From: Chryseobacterium sp. BLS98
GTDB lineage: Bacteria; Bacteroidota; Bacteroidia; Flavobacteriales; Weeksellaceae
Assembly: GCF_001045445.1 (NCBI RefSeq)
Contig: NZ_LFNF01000002.1
Coordinates: forward strand, 1,178,001-1,242,000
Direction: 5' to 3'
Length of the DNA stretch: 64,000 nucleotides
Shown here: piece by piece, positions 52,184-62,204 of the stretch
Layout: every line of letters starts with the position of its first letter
Numbering within the stretch: the first letter of the stretch is position 1
The notes under the pieces: model-generated
Seen by the model: the letters and a program-made list of their open reading frames with translations, nothing else
The model's database searches: none
Told to the model about the DNA's origin: nothing
Translations under genes and position numbers: made by a program

Positions 52184-54196
52184 TTATTTATAACTTCTAG
52201 TTTTAACCTCGATGTTGTCATATATCAGGTCTTCTTTGTGCAGAATTTCATTGTTGATATCTGCTCCCTGATATTCCCAAGCTCCGACGTATTTGTAGTT
52301 TACGTCGTCTCTTTCCGCTTCTCCATCTGGAGTGGAATGGTCTTCACGGAAGTGCCCACCACAAGATTCGTTTCTATGCAGTGCATCGATAGCCATTAAC
52401 TGTCCCAGTTCAAGGAAATCTGCCACTCTGAATGCTTTTTCAAGCTCAGTGTTCATTCCGTCCTTGTCACCAGGTACTTTTACATTTTTCCAGAAATCGT
52501 TTCTTACTTCCTCGATTTCTCTAATTGCTTCTCTTAATCCTTCAGGAGTTCTTCCCATTCCTACTTTATTCCACATAATGTGTCCTAATTTTTTGTGGAA
52601 ATGGTCTACTGAATGTGTTCCCTTATTATTTAAGAAGAAATCTATTTTCTCTTTAATTCCTTTTTCAGCTTCATCAAATGCTGGAGACTCAGTAGGAATA
52701 GTTCCGGTTCTGATATCTGCAGAAAGGTAATCTGCAATTGTATAAGGAAGAACGAAATACCCGTCTGCCAAACCTTGCATCAATGCAGAAGCACCCAATC
52801 TGTTCGCTCCGTGATCTGAGAAGTTGGCTTCACCGATTACGAAACATCCAGGAATTGTAGACTGAAGGTTATAATCTACCCAAACACCGCCCATGGTGTA
52901 GTGAACGGCAGGATAAATCTTCATTGGAGTTTTGTAAGGATCATCAGCAGTAATTTTTTCGTACATTACGAATAGGTTACCGTATTTCTCCTCAACCCAG
53001 CTTTTTCCTAAATCATAGATCTGCTGATCTGTCGGGTTATGAATATGTTTTTCGATAGCGGCTTCTTTACCTTTTTTCATGATCTCTGTAGAGAAATCAA
53101 GGTAAACACCTTCCTTAGTATCATTATTTTCAATTCCGAAACCAGCATCACATCTTTCTTTAGCAGCTCTGGACGCAACGTCTCTAGGCACCAGGTTTCC
53201 GAATGCAGGATATCTTCTTTCCAGATAATAATCTCTGTCTTCTTCTTTAATATTTTCAGGTCTTAGTTTACCTTCTCTGATGGCTACTGAATCTTCAATT
53301 TTCTTAGGAACCCAGATTCTTCCGGAGTTTCTTAATGATTCAGACATCAGAGTCAGCTTAGACTGTTGAGTTCCGTGAACAGGAATACAAGTCGGGTGAA
53401 TCTGTACATAGCAAGGGTTGGCGAAGTACGCTCCTTTTTTGTGGATCTTCCATGCTGCAGAAACGTTTGATCCCATAGCGTTGGTAGAAAGGAAATATAC
53501 GTTTCCGTATCCTCCTGAAGCAATAACAACTGCGTGAGCAGAATGTCTTTCGATTTCACCTGTTACAAGGTTTCTTGCAATAATTCCTCTGGCTTTTCCG
53601 TCAACAATTACAAGATCAAGCATCTCATGACGGTTATACATCTTGATTCTACCTTTACCGATCTGACGGCTCATTGCAGAATAAGCACCTAATAATAATT
53701 GCTGTCCTGTCTGTCCTTTTGCATAGAAGGTTCTTTTTACCTGAACCCCACCAAATGAACGGTTATCTAACTGGCCGCCGTAATCTCTACCGAAAGGAAC
53801 TCCCTGAGAAACACACTGGTCAATAATATTAGCAGAAACCTCAGCCAATCTATAAACGTTTGCCTCTCTCGCTCTATAGTCACCTCCTTTGATGGTATCA
53901 TAGAACAATCTGTAAGTAGAGTCACCGTCACCCTGATAGTTTTTAGCAGCATTGATACCTCCCTGTGCAGCAATGGAGTGTGCTCTTCTTGGAGAATCCT
54001 GATAACAGAATGCCTTTACATTATATCCTTGCTCAGCCAGAGTAGCTGCCGCAGAACCTCCTGCCAAACCTGTACCTACAACAATAATATCAATCTTGTC
54101 TCTGTTGTTGGGTGCAACAAGGTTCATATGGTCTTTATGATGCTTCCATTTATCCTTTAACGGACCAGCCGGAATTTTTGAATCTAATTTACTCAT
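52184..54196 (-). CDS. sdhA: Succinate dehydrogenase / fumarate reductase flavoprotein subunit
   Basis: Catalytic subunit that oxidises succinate to fumarate with covalent FAD. 670 aa. FAD-binding [19 protein letters not shown], flavin-linkage His in [17 protein letters not shown], the substrate-site segment [35 protein letters not shown] and [20 protein letters not shown]. Its length and features fit the B. subtilis/Wolinella-type complex paired with a single cytochrome b558 subunit. Located 15 nt after sdhC. Confidence 0.97.
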   Translation of the reverse strand: MSKLDSKIPAGPLKDKWKHHKDHMNLVAPNNRDKIDIIVVGTGLAGGSAAATLAEQGYNVKAFCYQDSPRRAHSIAAQGGINAAKNYQGDGDSTYRLFYDTIKGGDYRAREANVYRLAEVSANIIDQCVSQGVPFGRDYGGQLDNRSFGGVQVKRTFYAKGQTGQQLLLGAYSAMSRQIGKGRIKMYNRHEMLDLVIVDGKARGIIARNLVTGEIERHSAHAVVIASGGYGNVYFLSTNAMGSNVSAAWKIHKKGAYFANPCYVQIHPTCIPVHGTQQSKLTLMSESLRNSGRIWVPKKIEDSVAIREGKLRPENIKEEDRDYYLERRYPAFGNLVPRDVASRAAKERCDAGFGIENNDTKEGVYLDFSTEIMKKGKEAAIEKHIHNPTDQQIYDLGKSWVEEKYGNLFVMYEKITADDPYKTPMKIYPAVHYTMGGVWVDYNLQSTIPGCFVIGEANFSDHGANRLGASALMQGLADGYFVLPYTIADYLSADIRTGTIPTESPAFDEAEKGIKEKIDFFLNNKGTHSVDHFHKKLGHIMWNKVGMGRTPEGLREAIREIEEVRNDFWKNVKVPGDKDGMNTELEKAFRVADFLELGQLMAIDALHRNESCGGHFREDHSTPDGEAERDDVNYKYVGAWEYQGADINNEILHKEDLIYDNIEVKTRSYK

Positions 54197-54211
54197 ATTG
54201 GTATATTGATA

Positions 54212-54877
54212 TTATTGAGTTACAAAGTGAAAAATTGCGATAAAAATGAAACCTGCAGGAATAAGGATTGAATACCATTTTCCAAAAGCTTTAATTACCG
54301 GAGTATATTTCGGGTGTCTTGCCCCAATAGACTGGAACGAAGACTGGAAACCGTGAGCAAGGTGTAGTCCCAATAAAACGAAAGCGATTACATAGAGTAC
54401 CACTCTCCAGATATCGGCAAACTTCTCGTGAAGCTCCGGCCAGAAACGTTCTGAATCAGGAGCAAGCCCTTCCACATACTTGTAATTGATTTCATGAAGC
54501 CAGAAATCATAAAAGTGAAGTACCAAGAAGGCTAAAACAACAGCTCCGGAAATAATCATATTTCTGGACATCCATGAAGAGTTCACAGAAGGGTTGTTGG
54601 AAGCATACTTTATCGGACGTGCTTTATTGTTCTTAATTTCCAGTACAAATCCCATGATAAAATGGAAAATAACTGCAAAACCAAGAATAGGCTGCATCAG
54701 GAACTGAACAAGCGGATTATAACCCATAAAATCGGAAGCCGTATTAAAGATGTTACGGTTCGGCAATACAGATAATAAGTTTGTCGTTAAATGCAGTATA
54801 AGAAAGATCAGCAAAAATAGAGCTGATAATGCCATCGCATATTTTCTACCTATCGTAGAACTCGTTAAACCTGCCAT
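54212..54877 (-). CDS. sdhC: Succinate dehydrogenase cytochrome b558 subunit
   Basis: Membrane anchor of complex II with heme and quinone sites, 221 aa, with five membrane helices (for example MALSALFLLIFLILHLTTNL and WYSILIPAGFIFIAIFHF). Conserved His residues occur in helices, including LHLTTN, VIFHFIMGF, LHFYDFW and LHLAHGFQSSFQSIG. First gene of sdhCAB. A minus-strand TAATTTTG box at 54902-54909 is the likely promoter. Confidence 0.94.
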   Translation of the reverse strand: MAGLTSSTIGRKYAMALSALFLLIFLILHLTTNLLSVLPNRNIFNTASDFMGYNPLVQFLMQPILGFAVIFHFIMGFVLEIKNNKARPIKYASNNPSVNSSWMSRNMIISGAVVLAFLVLHFYDFWLHEINYKYVEGLAPDSERFWPELHEKFADIWRVVLYVIAFVLLGLHLAHGFQSSFQSIGARHPKYTPVIKAFGKWYSILIPAGFIFIAIFHFVTQ

Positions 54878-54901
54878 ATAAGTTTAAATTTGAATTTCCC
54901 A

Positions 54902-54909
54902 CAAAATTA
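54902..54909 (-). promoter_or_regulatory. -7 box of sdhCAB
   Basis: Minus-strand TAATTTTG, a TAnnTTTG match, 25 nt before sdhC. Confidence 0.5.
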
Positions 54910-55020
54910 AGAAAGTTTAACAATATCGGGAAGTGAGAAATCTCACAATTAGCCAGTTTGTAATCTTTCTAAATAAGAATCTAACACATTATTTAGAGGG
55001 AGAAATGAAATATCCGCTTA

Positions 55021-56790
55021 CTATTTCAAGTTGTAAATTCTGCCATTATAAACTACTTTTTCTGCTGCCTGTGGAAAGGTAGTTATTTTCATATTTTTTA
55101 TACGCCTGGAAGAGCAATAAGGAGCAGCTATAAATCTGGAAATTTTATTTTTATCTGAATTTTCCGGCACCCAAAAACAAGCTCTGTTCCCGTCCTTTAC
55201 AGATAATACTTTAGTTTTATTAAAATCGTGAAGCACTATTTCTTCTTTCTGATTTTCAAGGATATTACATCCGGTTCTGAGCACAAAAAAGACAAGAATA
55301 GCAGCAACCACCCTAACTAAGTTTTTGAAATTGATATTTAAAAATAAAGGTTTCAGCATATAAACGATCACAGATAATGATACAACTTCAATAATATTCA
55401 TTGCTATGTTTGAAAAAAACAATACATCTCTTTCTGCAAACCAATGAATCAGGTTTAATAAAATCCGGATTGAAATGTCATATATGGAATCAATCCATGT
55501 AAAATCTATCTGTAATCCTATGAGAACCGTCATCAGGAAGGAAAATACAATCAGAATTTCTGAAAACGGGACAATCAGAATATTGGCAGGAACAGAAACC
55601 AGTGAGAACTGGTGAAAATAATACAACATCAGCGGCAGTGTGGCCAGCTGTGCAGAAATTGAAATGGTAATAGTATTGAAGATCAGCTTTTTAAAGTAGC
55701 CGTCCTGCCGCGGGAAATATCTCAAAAGTGGCTGGTTCAGCCAAAAGATCCCCAGCACCGCAAGAAAGCTAAGCTGAAAACCTACATCGAAAAGCTGTTG
55801 GGTGTCGCCAACCAAAATAATCATTGCAGACAGGGAGAGAGAATGAAGCAGATCCGGCTTTCTCTGAATCAGCACATAGATAAAATACACAGAAAGCATG
55901 ATACAGGAACGCAGCACGGAACTCCCAAAACCTATAAATGCAGCAAAACCCCAAATAAAAACAATACTGGTGATAATCGCATATTTCCTGAACCTTAAAG
56001 GGCTGAACCTTGTCAGTAAAAAGTAGAACATCCCGAAAATCACTACAATATGTGTCCCGGAAATAGCCAGCAGATGAACCATCCCGGACTTGTTAAAATC
56101 CTGCACAGTACCTGCATCCATTTCCGTTCTGTCTGCCAGGATAATTCCTTTCAGAAATTCCGGGGTTTTGTATGACATTTCAGCTTTGTCAATTTTTTGT
56201 AACAGGTTCAATCGATGCTGCTGAATCTGTTCATTGATAGTTAAATCTGCTCTTACTGCTGAAACAATTTCTCCAGATATATAACACTGATATTCGATAC
56301 CCTTTCTTTTCAGATAAGTGGCGTAATCAAACTGAAAATCATACTGGGAAGGCTTTGGTTTCGATATATAAGTATCCGTCTTGTAATAATGTTTGAAATC
56401 CAGCTCTTTCGCTGTTTTTGGGATGTAAATTACAGCTTTAAAATTTTCTTTTTCCAATTGAACGGATCCCTCATATTTTTTATTTTTCTCCGTAGAATTC
56501 AGTTTTTTTGAAACCTTAAAAAATACAGGGCTATTTTGGGGCAAAGATAATGGAGCAGATGAAAAAGTATTAAAAAAATGAAGAATTATTCCAGCTCCGA
56601 AAAACATAAGCCCCAGTAATACCGCTTTGATTTTGTGAAGAATATACGAAGTCACAAAATACAAGAGGAAGATCAATAAGCAGAGCCCAGCAACTGCATA
56701 GATTATAGTGCTACCTATCGGAAAATTATCCTGAAAAAGAATTCCTAAAATAAAACAAACGGAAAGAATAAGAAGAGGCTGCTTGTTCAT
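55021..56790 (-). CDS. ComEC/Rec2-family DNA-uptake channel, short form
   Basis: 589 aa, with about ten membrane helices. An N-terminal DUF4131-like OB region (about 30-190) is followed by the Competence domain (about 215-480) with the hallmark MVHLLAISGTHIVVIFGMFY. Full-length ComEC proteins carry a C-terminal metallo-beta-lactamase domain; here the sequence ends after a short soluble tail (ILENQKEEIVLHDFNKTK) without HxHxDH. In competent bacteria ComEC moves single-stranded DNA across the inner membrane; whether this organism is competent is unknown. Confidence 0.88.
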   Translation of the reverse strand: MNKQPLLILSVCFILGILFQDNFPIGSTIIYAVAGLCLLIFLLYFVTSYILHKIKAVLLGLMFFGAGIILHFFNTFSSAPLSLPQNSPVFFKVSKKLNSTEKNKKYEGSVQLEKENFKAVIYIPKTAKELDFKHYYKTDTYISKPKPSQYDFQFDYATYLKRKGIEYQCYISGEIVSAVRADLTINEQIQQHRLNLLQKIDKAEMSYKTPEFLKGIILADRTEMDAGTVQDFNKSGMVHLLAISGTHIVVIFGMFYFLLTRFSPLRFRKYAIITSIVFIWGFAAFIGFGSSVLRSCIMLSVYFIYVLIQRKPDLLHSLSLSAMIILVGDTQQLFDVGFQLSFLAVLGIFWLNQPLLRYFPRQDGYFKKLIFNTITISISAQLATLPLMLYYFHQFSLVSVPANILIVPFSEILIVFSFLMTVLIGLQIDFTWIDSIYDISIRILLNLIHWFAERDVLFFSNIAMNIIEVVSLSVIVYMLKPLFLNINFKNLVRVVAAILVFFVLRTGCNILENQKEEIVLHDFNKTKVLSVKDGNRACFWVPENSDKNKISRFIAAPYCSSRRIKNMKITTFPQAAEKVVYNGRIYNLK

Positions 56791-56927
56791 CGGTGTAATT
56801 TTGCTATCAAAAAAGTAATTAATTTACTTATAATACAATAACACTGATTTTGCAGAATTCAGGTATTATATCCCATTACAATGAATAACGTACGGCTTGA
56901 TTATTTACTATGAAATAAGGTTTTAAC

Positions 56928-56960
56928 AAAAAAATAAAAGCTGCCTTTGAAGACAGCTTT
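56928..56960 (-). terminator. Terminator of the GH99-like gene
   Basis: 7-bp stem AAAGCTG/CAGCTTT around a 10-nt loop, followed on the minus strand by a T-rich run. Confidence 0.7.
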
Positions 56961-56973
56961 ATATATTTTTCGA

Positions 56974-58062
56974 TTATTTATCGCCGGAAAACTGATGGAT
57001 CAAACGTTTGGTTTCCTTTATATAGAACCAGGAATCTTTTCCGTAATCTTCATATTTGAAATCTCCTGACTTTTTAGGGATTGCAGGTTCTATTTGCGTC
57101 CCTTCGTGCCATTCATTAAAAGACGTAATGCCGATGAAGTCCGGATTTACTTTTACAGCTGCATGAAACATCTTTTCATAATACTTACCGTTTTCTCGGC
57201 TTTTGAAATTGGCCTCATTCCAGGGTCTTATTCTGGTATCGGAGTATCCCGGGCCTACACAAGGTATGAAGATCAGATGATGGTCTTTTGCAAATTGGGA
57301 AAGATAGCTCCAGTTTGAAGTTGTACTCCCAAAAACAAAGCCTTCGCTGGCAAAATAGGTGTAGAAACCGTCAAAACCTGCTGTTTCAAAAAAAGCTGAG
57401 TCTTTTTCTTCTACCCATAATCCTATATAAAGTCCGTCCAGATCTGTATTTCTTACCGTATTTTCTCCGTTTCTGGAAAGCAGCTTTGACCATTCTGAAG
57501 AAGGGATCTTGTAACTGTCGTACACATAATACAATGGTTTGCCATCTTTTTTGTAAAAAGCATGATGATGGGAGTAAGTTTTGACCAGATAGGAAAGCTG
57601 CTCCCTAAGCTCAGTAATATTTTTGTAGAATGGTTCTATATGAAAAGCTACTTTTAAGCCAAACTGATCGGCAATATCCAGGTATTTTGTGATGCTTTTA
57701 TCAACAAATGAATCTTTTCCCAACCAACTTAAAACCACTACCCCAACTCCGGATTCTTTGATCATCTTCATATGTTTTTTAATGATCTCCGGATCGTTGG
57801 AACTGTAATTTCCCAAAGCAGGATAAAAATTAGCACCAATATCATCTCCTCCTTTGTGATTTCCCATGTTATTCCATTTGGGATTGTTCCAGTGAGGCAA
57901 AATATCATGATTCCAATGCTCATATTTTCCATCTATCGCCGGATTTGCATACCAGCCATAATAGAAAATCTGAAATTTTTCATTTGGTTTATTATTTTGA
58001 GCTGAAATTTTCATTGAAGTGCTTATCAACAAAATGCATATCAGTAAGCTTCTAAAGTTCAT
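56974..58062 (-). CDS. GH99-like glycosidase (endo-alpha-1,2-mannosidase family)
   Basis: 362 aa with signal peptide ending near KISAQ, so it is exported. The opening FQIFYYGWYANPAIDGKYEH and HWNHDILPHWNN closely resembles GH99 endo-alpha-mannosidases (human MANEA, Bacteroides GH99). The pair of acidic residues proposed as catalytic in that family is present in FNEWHEGTQIEP, two Glu three positions apart. Its substrate would be an alpha-mannan or mannose-capped glycan (inference). No SusC/SusD or other polysaccharide genes are adjacent, so it is not in an obvious utilisation locus. Confidence 0.85.
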   Translation of the reverse strand: MNFRSLLICILLISTSMKISAQNNKPNEKFQIFYYGWYANPAIDGKYEHWNHDILPHWNNPKWNNMGNHKGGDDIGANFYPALGNYSSNDPEIIKKHMKMIKESGVGVVVLSWLGKDSFVDKSITKYLDIADQFGLKVAFHIEPFYKNITELREQLSYLVKTYSHHHAFYKKDGKPLYYVYDSYKIPSSEWSKLLSRNGENTVRNTDLDGLYIGLWVEEKDSAFFETAGFDGFYTYFASEGFVFGSTTSNWSYLSQFAKDHHLIFIPCVGPGYSDTRIRPWNEANFKSRENGKYYEKMFHAAVKVNPDFIGITSFNEWHEGTQIEPAIPKKSGDFKYEDYGKDSWFYIKETKRLIHQFSGDK

Positions 58063-58130
58063 TATAATTAAAATTTAAATCAGAAAATCATTTGACATAA
58101 GTGGATTTCAGGACAATTAACCGAAAGCAT

Positions 58131-59234
58131 TTAAACACTCAAAATTACTTCGGCAGCTTTTTCACTGGCACCTTTCCCACCCAGTTTTTCTCTTAAAAGA
58201 CTGTAATCTGCCAAAACCTGATTTCTTTTTTCACCTGCTATCATTTTATTTAGCTCTTCAACAAGGTTTTTGGTATTCAGATCAGCCTGGATAAGCTCCT
58301 TCACTACTTCCCTGTCCATAATCAGGTTCACAAGAGAAATATATTTGATGTTTTTGACTAGTCTTTTTGCAATGGCATAAGAAATTTTACTTCCACGATA
58401 GCATACGACTTCCGGAACATTAAGCAAAGCAGTTTCCAGGGTTGCTGTTCCTGAAGTTACCAATGCTGCTTTGGAACATCTCAAAAGATCGTAGGTCCTG
58501 TTGGAAACAAAGTGAACATTATTATCCACATATTTCTGATAGAATTCTTTCGGAAGGCTTGGAGCACCGGCAATCACAAACTGGTAATTTTTGAAATGGG
58601 ATCTCACAGAAAGCATGATTTCAAGCATTTTCTCCACTTCCTGTTTACGGGAACCGGGAAGAAGTGCGATAATCTCTTTTTCATTAAGATTGTTTTCCTT
58701 TTTAAATTCTTCAATGCTGATATCGTTCAGACTACTTATGGCATCAAGAAGCGGATGGCCTACAAAATGGGAATGTACCCCGTGTTTTTTATAAAAATCT
58801 TCTTCAAAAGGAAGAATAACCATCATTTCATCCACATATTTTTTGATAATCTCTACCCTTCCTTCTTTCCATGCCCACAGCTGTGGAGAAATATAATAAA
58901 CCACCTTGATTCCGAGTTCTTTGGCAAATCTTGCAATTCTCAGGTTAAATCCAGGATAATCGATCAGAATGAGGATATCAGGTTTATGTTTTCTGATGTC
59001 TTCTTTGCAGAATGTAATATTGTTGAGAATGGTTCTTAAATTCATAGCCACTTCCAGAAACCCCATGAAAGCAAGATCACGGTAATGCTTTACCAGCGTT
59101 CCCCCCTGTGCTTTCATAAGATCGCCGCCCCAGAATCTTATTTCTGCCTGTGGATCTTTATTCTTAAGGGCTTTCATTAAATTACTCCCATGCAGATCGC
59201 CGGAAGCTTCTCCTGCAATAATATAATACTTCAT
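58131..59234 (-). CDS. lpxB: Lipid-A-disaccharide synthase
   Basis: GT19 enzyme that joins lipid X and UDP-diacylglucosamine in lipid A synthesis. 367 aa from ATG 59234; the upstream in-frame TTG 59258 is less likely. Opening YYIIAGEASGDLHGSNLM, followed by FWGGDLMKAQGG, VYYISPQLWAWKEGR, FVGHPLLDAI, LLPGSRKQEVEKML and VTSGTATLETAL. Peripheral inner-membrane location by family. Divergent from the DUF2480 gene. Confidence 0.96.
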   Translation of the reverse strand: MKYYIIAGEASGDLHGSNLMKALKNKDPQAEIRFWGGDLMKAQGGTLVKHYRDLAFMGFLEVAMNLRTILNNITFCKEDIRKHKPDILILIDYPGFNLRIARFAKELGIKVVYYISPQLWAWKEGRVEIIKKYVDEMMVILPFEEDFYKKHGVHSHFVGHPLLDAISSLNDISIEEFKKENNLNEKEIIALLPGSRKQEVEKMLEIMLSVRSHFKNYQFVIAGAPSLPKEFYQKYVDNNVHFVSNRTYDLLRCSKAALVTSGTATLETALLNVPEVVCYRGSKISYAIAKRLVKNIKYISLVNLIMDREVVKELIQADLNTKNLVEELNKMIAGEKRNQVLADYSLLREKLGGKGASEKAAEVILSV

Positions 59235-59284
59235 TTCTATAGTAAGGATAGAGAACAAATTAAGATCAAGTAAATCTTAATTTG

Positions 59285-59292
59285 TAAATTTG
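59285..59292 (+). promoter_or_regulatory. -7 box of the DUF2480 gene
   Basis: TAAATTTG matches TAnnTTTG, 20 nt before the ATG at 59313. Confidence 0.5.
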
Positions 59293-59312
59293 TCCAAAGA
59301 TAATGATAAAAA

Positions 59313-59822
59313 ATGTCAGAAGAATTTGAAATCCGAAATAAAGTTGCCGAAAGCGGCCTTGTGAATTTCGATCTGTCCACTCTGGTTCCCAAGGGAGTAA
59401 GAAAGGGAATTGACCTTAAAGATTTTCTGTTTCAGGAAATGATCCTGAAGGAGAAAGATTTCAGGGAAAAGGTAGAGGCAATAGATACGGAAGAGTACAA
59501 AGATACATACCTATATATTTATAATTCGGTGGATACTATCGTTCCACTGTGGGCTTATTTTGTATTGACTGCAAAGCTTACAGATGTAGCCAAAAAGATT
59601 GTTTTTGGGAATCGTGAAGATCTGGAAGTGATTCTCATGCACAATGCCATCCAAACTTACGATTTTGAAGATATGAGAGGCAAAAGAGTCCTTGTAAAAG
59701 GATGTTCGGACAAAGAAATCCCTGAAAATGCATATATAGAACTTGTTGAACAACTGAAGCCAATGGTAAAATCATTGATGTTCGGAGAAGCCTGCTCTAA
59801 TGTTCCTATTGTTAAGAATTAA
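59313..59822 (+). CDS. DUF2480-family protein, function unknown
   Basis: 169-aa soluble protein. Opening EIRNKVAESGLVNFDLSTL and closing EQLKPMVKSLMFGEACSNVP, with the invariant-looking GEACSNVPIVK end, fit DUF2480, a Bacteroidota-restricted family. There is no signal peptide, membrane helix or recognised catalytic motif; a Cys near the C-terminus could bind a ligand (speculative). It is 3 nt before the next gene, so co-transcribed with a membrane protein of the DUF2723 group. Confidence 0.85.
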   Translation: MSEEFEIRNKVAESGLVNFDLSTLVPKGVRKGIDLKDFLFQEMILKEKDFREKVEAIDTEEYKDTYLYIYNSVDTIVPLWAYFVLTAKLTDVAKKIVFGNREDLEVILMHNAIQTYDFEDMRGKRVLVKGCSDKEIPENAYIELVEQLKPMVKSLMFGEACSNVPIVKN

Positions 59823-59825
59823 GGT

Positions 59826-61085
59826 ATGTTTAAAAATTTATACGCAGTCTTCATCTTTTTTATTTTTTTAGCGATTTATTATGCCGGAAGTTTTACAAGG
59901 ATCCCGTTTGCAGACTGTGTAGGCTTTGTACATACAGTTGAATTGGGCAAGTATGCAACAGTCGCTACGGCCATTACTCACTTTTTGTATGTAAATACAG
60001 GCATTTTCATTAAAGATATTACAGGACTTGATGCTATTGCTGCAAGCAGGCTTTTAATTGTAGGTTCTGCTGCCGCTACGGTATCAGTAATCTATCTTAC
60101 GGTAAAAAGCATTACGAAAAAGGAATGGGTATCCATCACAACAGCCTTTGTTTTCGGCTTTAGTTTTTCTTTTTGGAGAAATGCTGAAATTGTTGAAGTA
60201 TATACGTACAATGCTTTATGGATAAGCTTATTCTTTTATTCAATGGTAAAGAGCTTTACGGGGAATAAGAAAGTTTACATTATACTAAGCGGATTATTTT
60301 TAGGAGTAAGCCTGTGGCTGCATATACAGAATGTGTTAATGATTCCGGCTCTGTTTGTTTTTTTATATTATTTTAAAGAGGAGAAAAAATATGTTTACCC
60401 TTCACTTTTTATATTCCTGTTTCTTTTCGTGGCTATCAATATTTTAAATCTTTCTCAGGGATTACCGTTAAATTCTCCCTATACTGCACAAGGTGGACAC
60501 TGGATACAGGATACATTCAAGAAAACACCGAAACAGTACCTTATAGATTTTGTTCAGTCTATCGCCTATTTGGTCTACAACTTCAATATTTTTATCGTTT
60601 TCGGAATCATCGGAATGATACAATTATACAGGTCGGATAAAAAAATGTTTTTTGTATTCTTTACAGCTGCCGCATGTGTTTATGGATTCTCTACGTTCTA
60701 CGCAGTGTCAGATAATTATGTATTTTTTATTCCCTTCAACATGATCTTTGCTCTTTCAATTGGGTATGGCCTTGCATTACCGAAATATGCTCCATTGAAA
60801 AAATTCTCATGGTTGTGCCTTCTTATTCCTCTAGGTTATTTTGCTGCTTACAAGGCAGCATTTTTAACGGAACCGGGAAGAAAATTTCATGAAGCTAAAG
60901 AGTATAAAGGTGGGCTTGATTATTATATGCTTCCATGGATGAATAATAATGTCGGTATTTTGAAATTCATTATTGAAAAGAAGAAATCCCCTGACCCAAT
61001 GCACTGGATGATCAATGGGGCCAAAGATTATATAGAGCTTCTGAAAAACAAAGGATATACAGAGGAGGAGATCAAAAAACTTTAA
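59826..61085 (+). CDS. DUF2723-family multi-pass membrane protein (PMT-like)
   Basis: 419 aa, about ten membrane helices. Opening with the first-loop pattern FADCVGFVHTVELGKYATVA and the segment SFSFWRNAEIVEVYTYNALW, which match DUF2723, a family related to protein O-mannosyltransferases and other GT-C enzymes. The acidic residues D and E in the first loop and the later E-V-Y would be candidate catalytic positions. It is shorter than the ~1000-aa DUF2723 proteins and lacks a large C-terminal soluble domain. Glycosyl-transfer activity is inference. Confidence 0.82.
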   Translation: MFKNLYAVFIFFIFLAIYYAGSFTRIPFADCVGFVHTVELGKYATVATAITHFLYVNTGIFIKDITGLDAIAASRLLIVGSAAATVSVIYLTVKSITKKEWVSITTAFVFGFSFSFWRNAEIVEVYTYNALWISLFFYSMVKSFTGNKKVYIILSGLFLGVSLWLHIQNVLMIPALFVFLYYFKEEKKYVYPSLFIFLFLFVAINILNLSQGLPLNSPYTAQGGHWIQDTFKKTPKQYLIDFVQSIAYLVYNFNIFIVFGIIGMIQLYRSDKKMFFVFFTAAACVYGFSTFYAVSDNYVFFIPFNMIFALSIGYGLALPKYAPLKKFSWLCLLIPLGYFAAYKAAFLTEPGRKFHEAKEYKGGLDYYMLPWMNNNVGILKFIIEKKKSPDPMHWMINGAKDYIELLKNKGYTEEEIKKL

Positions 61086-61128
61086 CAATAATTGTGAATA
61101 CAAAAATTCTGTGAATCATATTTTTTGA

Positions 61129-61136
61129 TAACTTTG
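61129..61136 (+). promoter_or_regulatory. -7 box of the DUF937 gene
   Basis: TAACTTTG, a TAnnTTTG match, 30 nt before ATG 61167. It supports that start and rules against a TTG start at 61125, which lies upstream of the box. Confidence 0.55.
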
Positions 61137-61166
61137 ATTTACTTAATATTTAAAATAAACACAAAC

Positions 61167-61823
61167 ATGAGTTTAATCGACCTACTTACAGGTAACACCA
61201 GCAACCAGGTTGCTGAACAGGCAGAAAACAAATTCGGGATTAGCAAAAACCAGATAATCGCTCTATTGGCAGTTGCTGCTCCTTTGGTTATTTCTTACCT
61301 TAGAAACAAATCTCAGGATGCTAAAGAGGCAGAAGCTTTAAATAACGCATTAGATAAAGACCACGACGGAAGTATTCTTGATGATGCTTCACAGGCTGAA
61401 GCCAGACAGGCAGAAGGCGGATCTATCCTTGACCATGTCTTTGGAAGCCAGAAAAGCACTGTTGAAAATCAGCTTTCTCAGAATACAGGAATCTCTATTG
61501 ATAAAATTGGGCCCGTGCTTGCTATGCTTGCTCCGGTAATCATGGGATATATCGGTAAAGAGAAACAGCAGAATAATGTAGGAGCCGGAGGTTTAGGAGA
61601 TCTTTTAGGAGGAATCCTTGGAAATGCATCTAATCAGGCTCAGGCACAACAATCCAACCCTTTGAACGACATTTTAGGAAGTGTTTTAGGAGGAGGACAG
61701 TCTCAATCCGGAGGAAACCCACTTAACGACATCCTGGGAAGCGTACTTGGAGGCGGCGGTGGCCAACAGCAGCAAGGAGGTGGATTAGGAAGTATCCTTG
61801 GTAATATTTTAGGAGGAAAATAA
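61167..61823 (+). CDS. DUF937-family protein with Gly-rich repeats
   Basis: 218 aa from ATG 61167. The N-terminal region (about 1-60) has MSLIDLLTGNTSNQVAEQ and a hydrophobic segment IIALLAVAAPLVISYL. An acidic hinge (DKDHDGSILDD) is followed by a second DUF937-like helical repeat (GISIDKIGPVLAMLAPVIMG). The C-terminal third is low complexity, Gly/Gln-rich, with NPLNDILGSVLGGG twice and related GLGDLLGGILGN and GLGSILGNILGG units. No function is established. Confidence 0.82.
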   Translation: MSLIDLLTGNTSNQVAEQAENKFGISKNQIIALLAVAAPLVISYLRNKSQDAKEAEALNNALDKDHDGSILDDASQAEARQAEGGSILDHVFGSQKSTVENQLSQNTGISIDKIGPVLAMLAPVIMGYIGKEKQQNNVGAGGLGDLLGGILGNASNQAQAQQSNPLNDILGSVLGGGQSQSGGNPLNDILGSVLGGGGGQQQQGGGLGSILGNILGGK

Positions 61824-61840
61824 TTTAATTTTGCATATTG

Positions 61841-61874
61841 AAAAAGGCTGAAGATTCATCTTCAGCCTTTTTAT
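61841..61874. terminator. Bidirectional terminator (DUF937 / bTHX)
   Basis: Perfect stem AAAAAGGCTGAAGA/TCTTCAGCCTTTTT with loop TTCA. It serves the DUF937 gene on plus and the bTHX gene on minus. Confidence 0.88.
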
Positions 61875-61877
61875 TTT

Positions 61878-61997
61878 TTAGCTTTTTGCTTTAGTTTCAG
61901 AAGAACCAACCGTTTTGGAAGCTTTTCTAGGTCTTCTTTTACCATAGCTTCCTGAATTGATCTTTCCTCTTCTTGATTTTTTGTCTCCTTTTCCCAT
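61878..61997 (-). CDS. 30S ribosomal protein bTHX
   Basis: 39-aa very basic ribosomal protein, read on the minus strand: MGKGDKKSRRGKINSGSYGK then RRPRKASKTV and a Ser/Lys tail. It matches the small bTHX family that binds in the head of the 30S subunit. It is too short for most length cut-offs. A terminator lies just downstream. Confidence 0.88.
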   Translation of the reverse strand: MGKGDKKSRRGKINSGSYGKRRPRKASKTVGSSETKAKS

Positions 61998-62204
61998 AGT
62001 GATAAATATTTATTGGTTAAATACTAAATTATAAAATATGGAATACAGCAAAAAATTAAGGCTGTTAAAATTTTTATAAAACTGATTCATGCAGAGCCGG
62101 AAGAAAGAGCTTATCCAAGCCACATAAAATCAAATTGTAACCAACTACCGGTAATCATAAGCTCTTCCAGCAACTGCAAACCTCCTTCACCCGGCTCCCA
62201 TCCT

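Noticed and set aside
58512..59039. 175-aa frame on plus
   Set aside because: Antisense to lpxB, which is fully supported by motifs.
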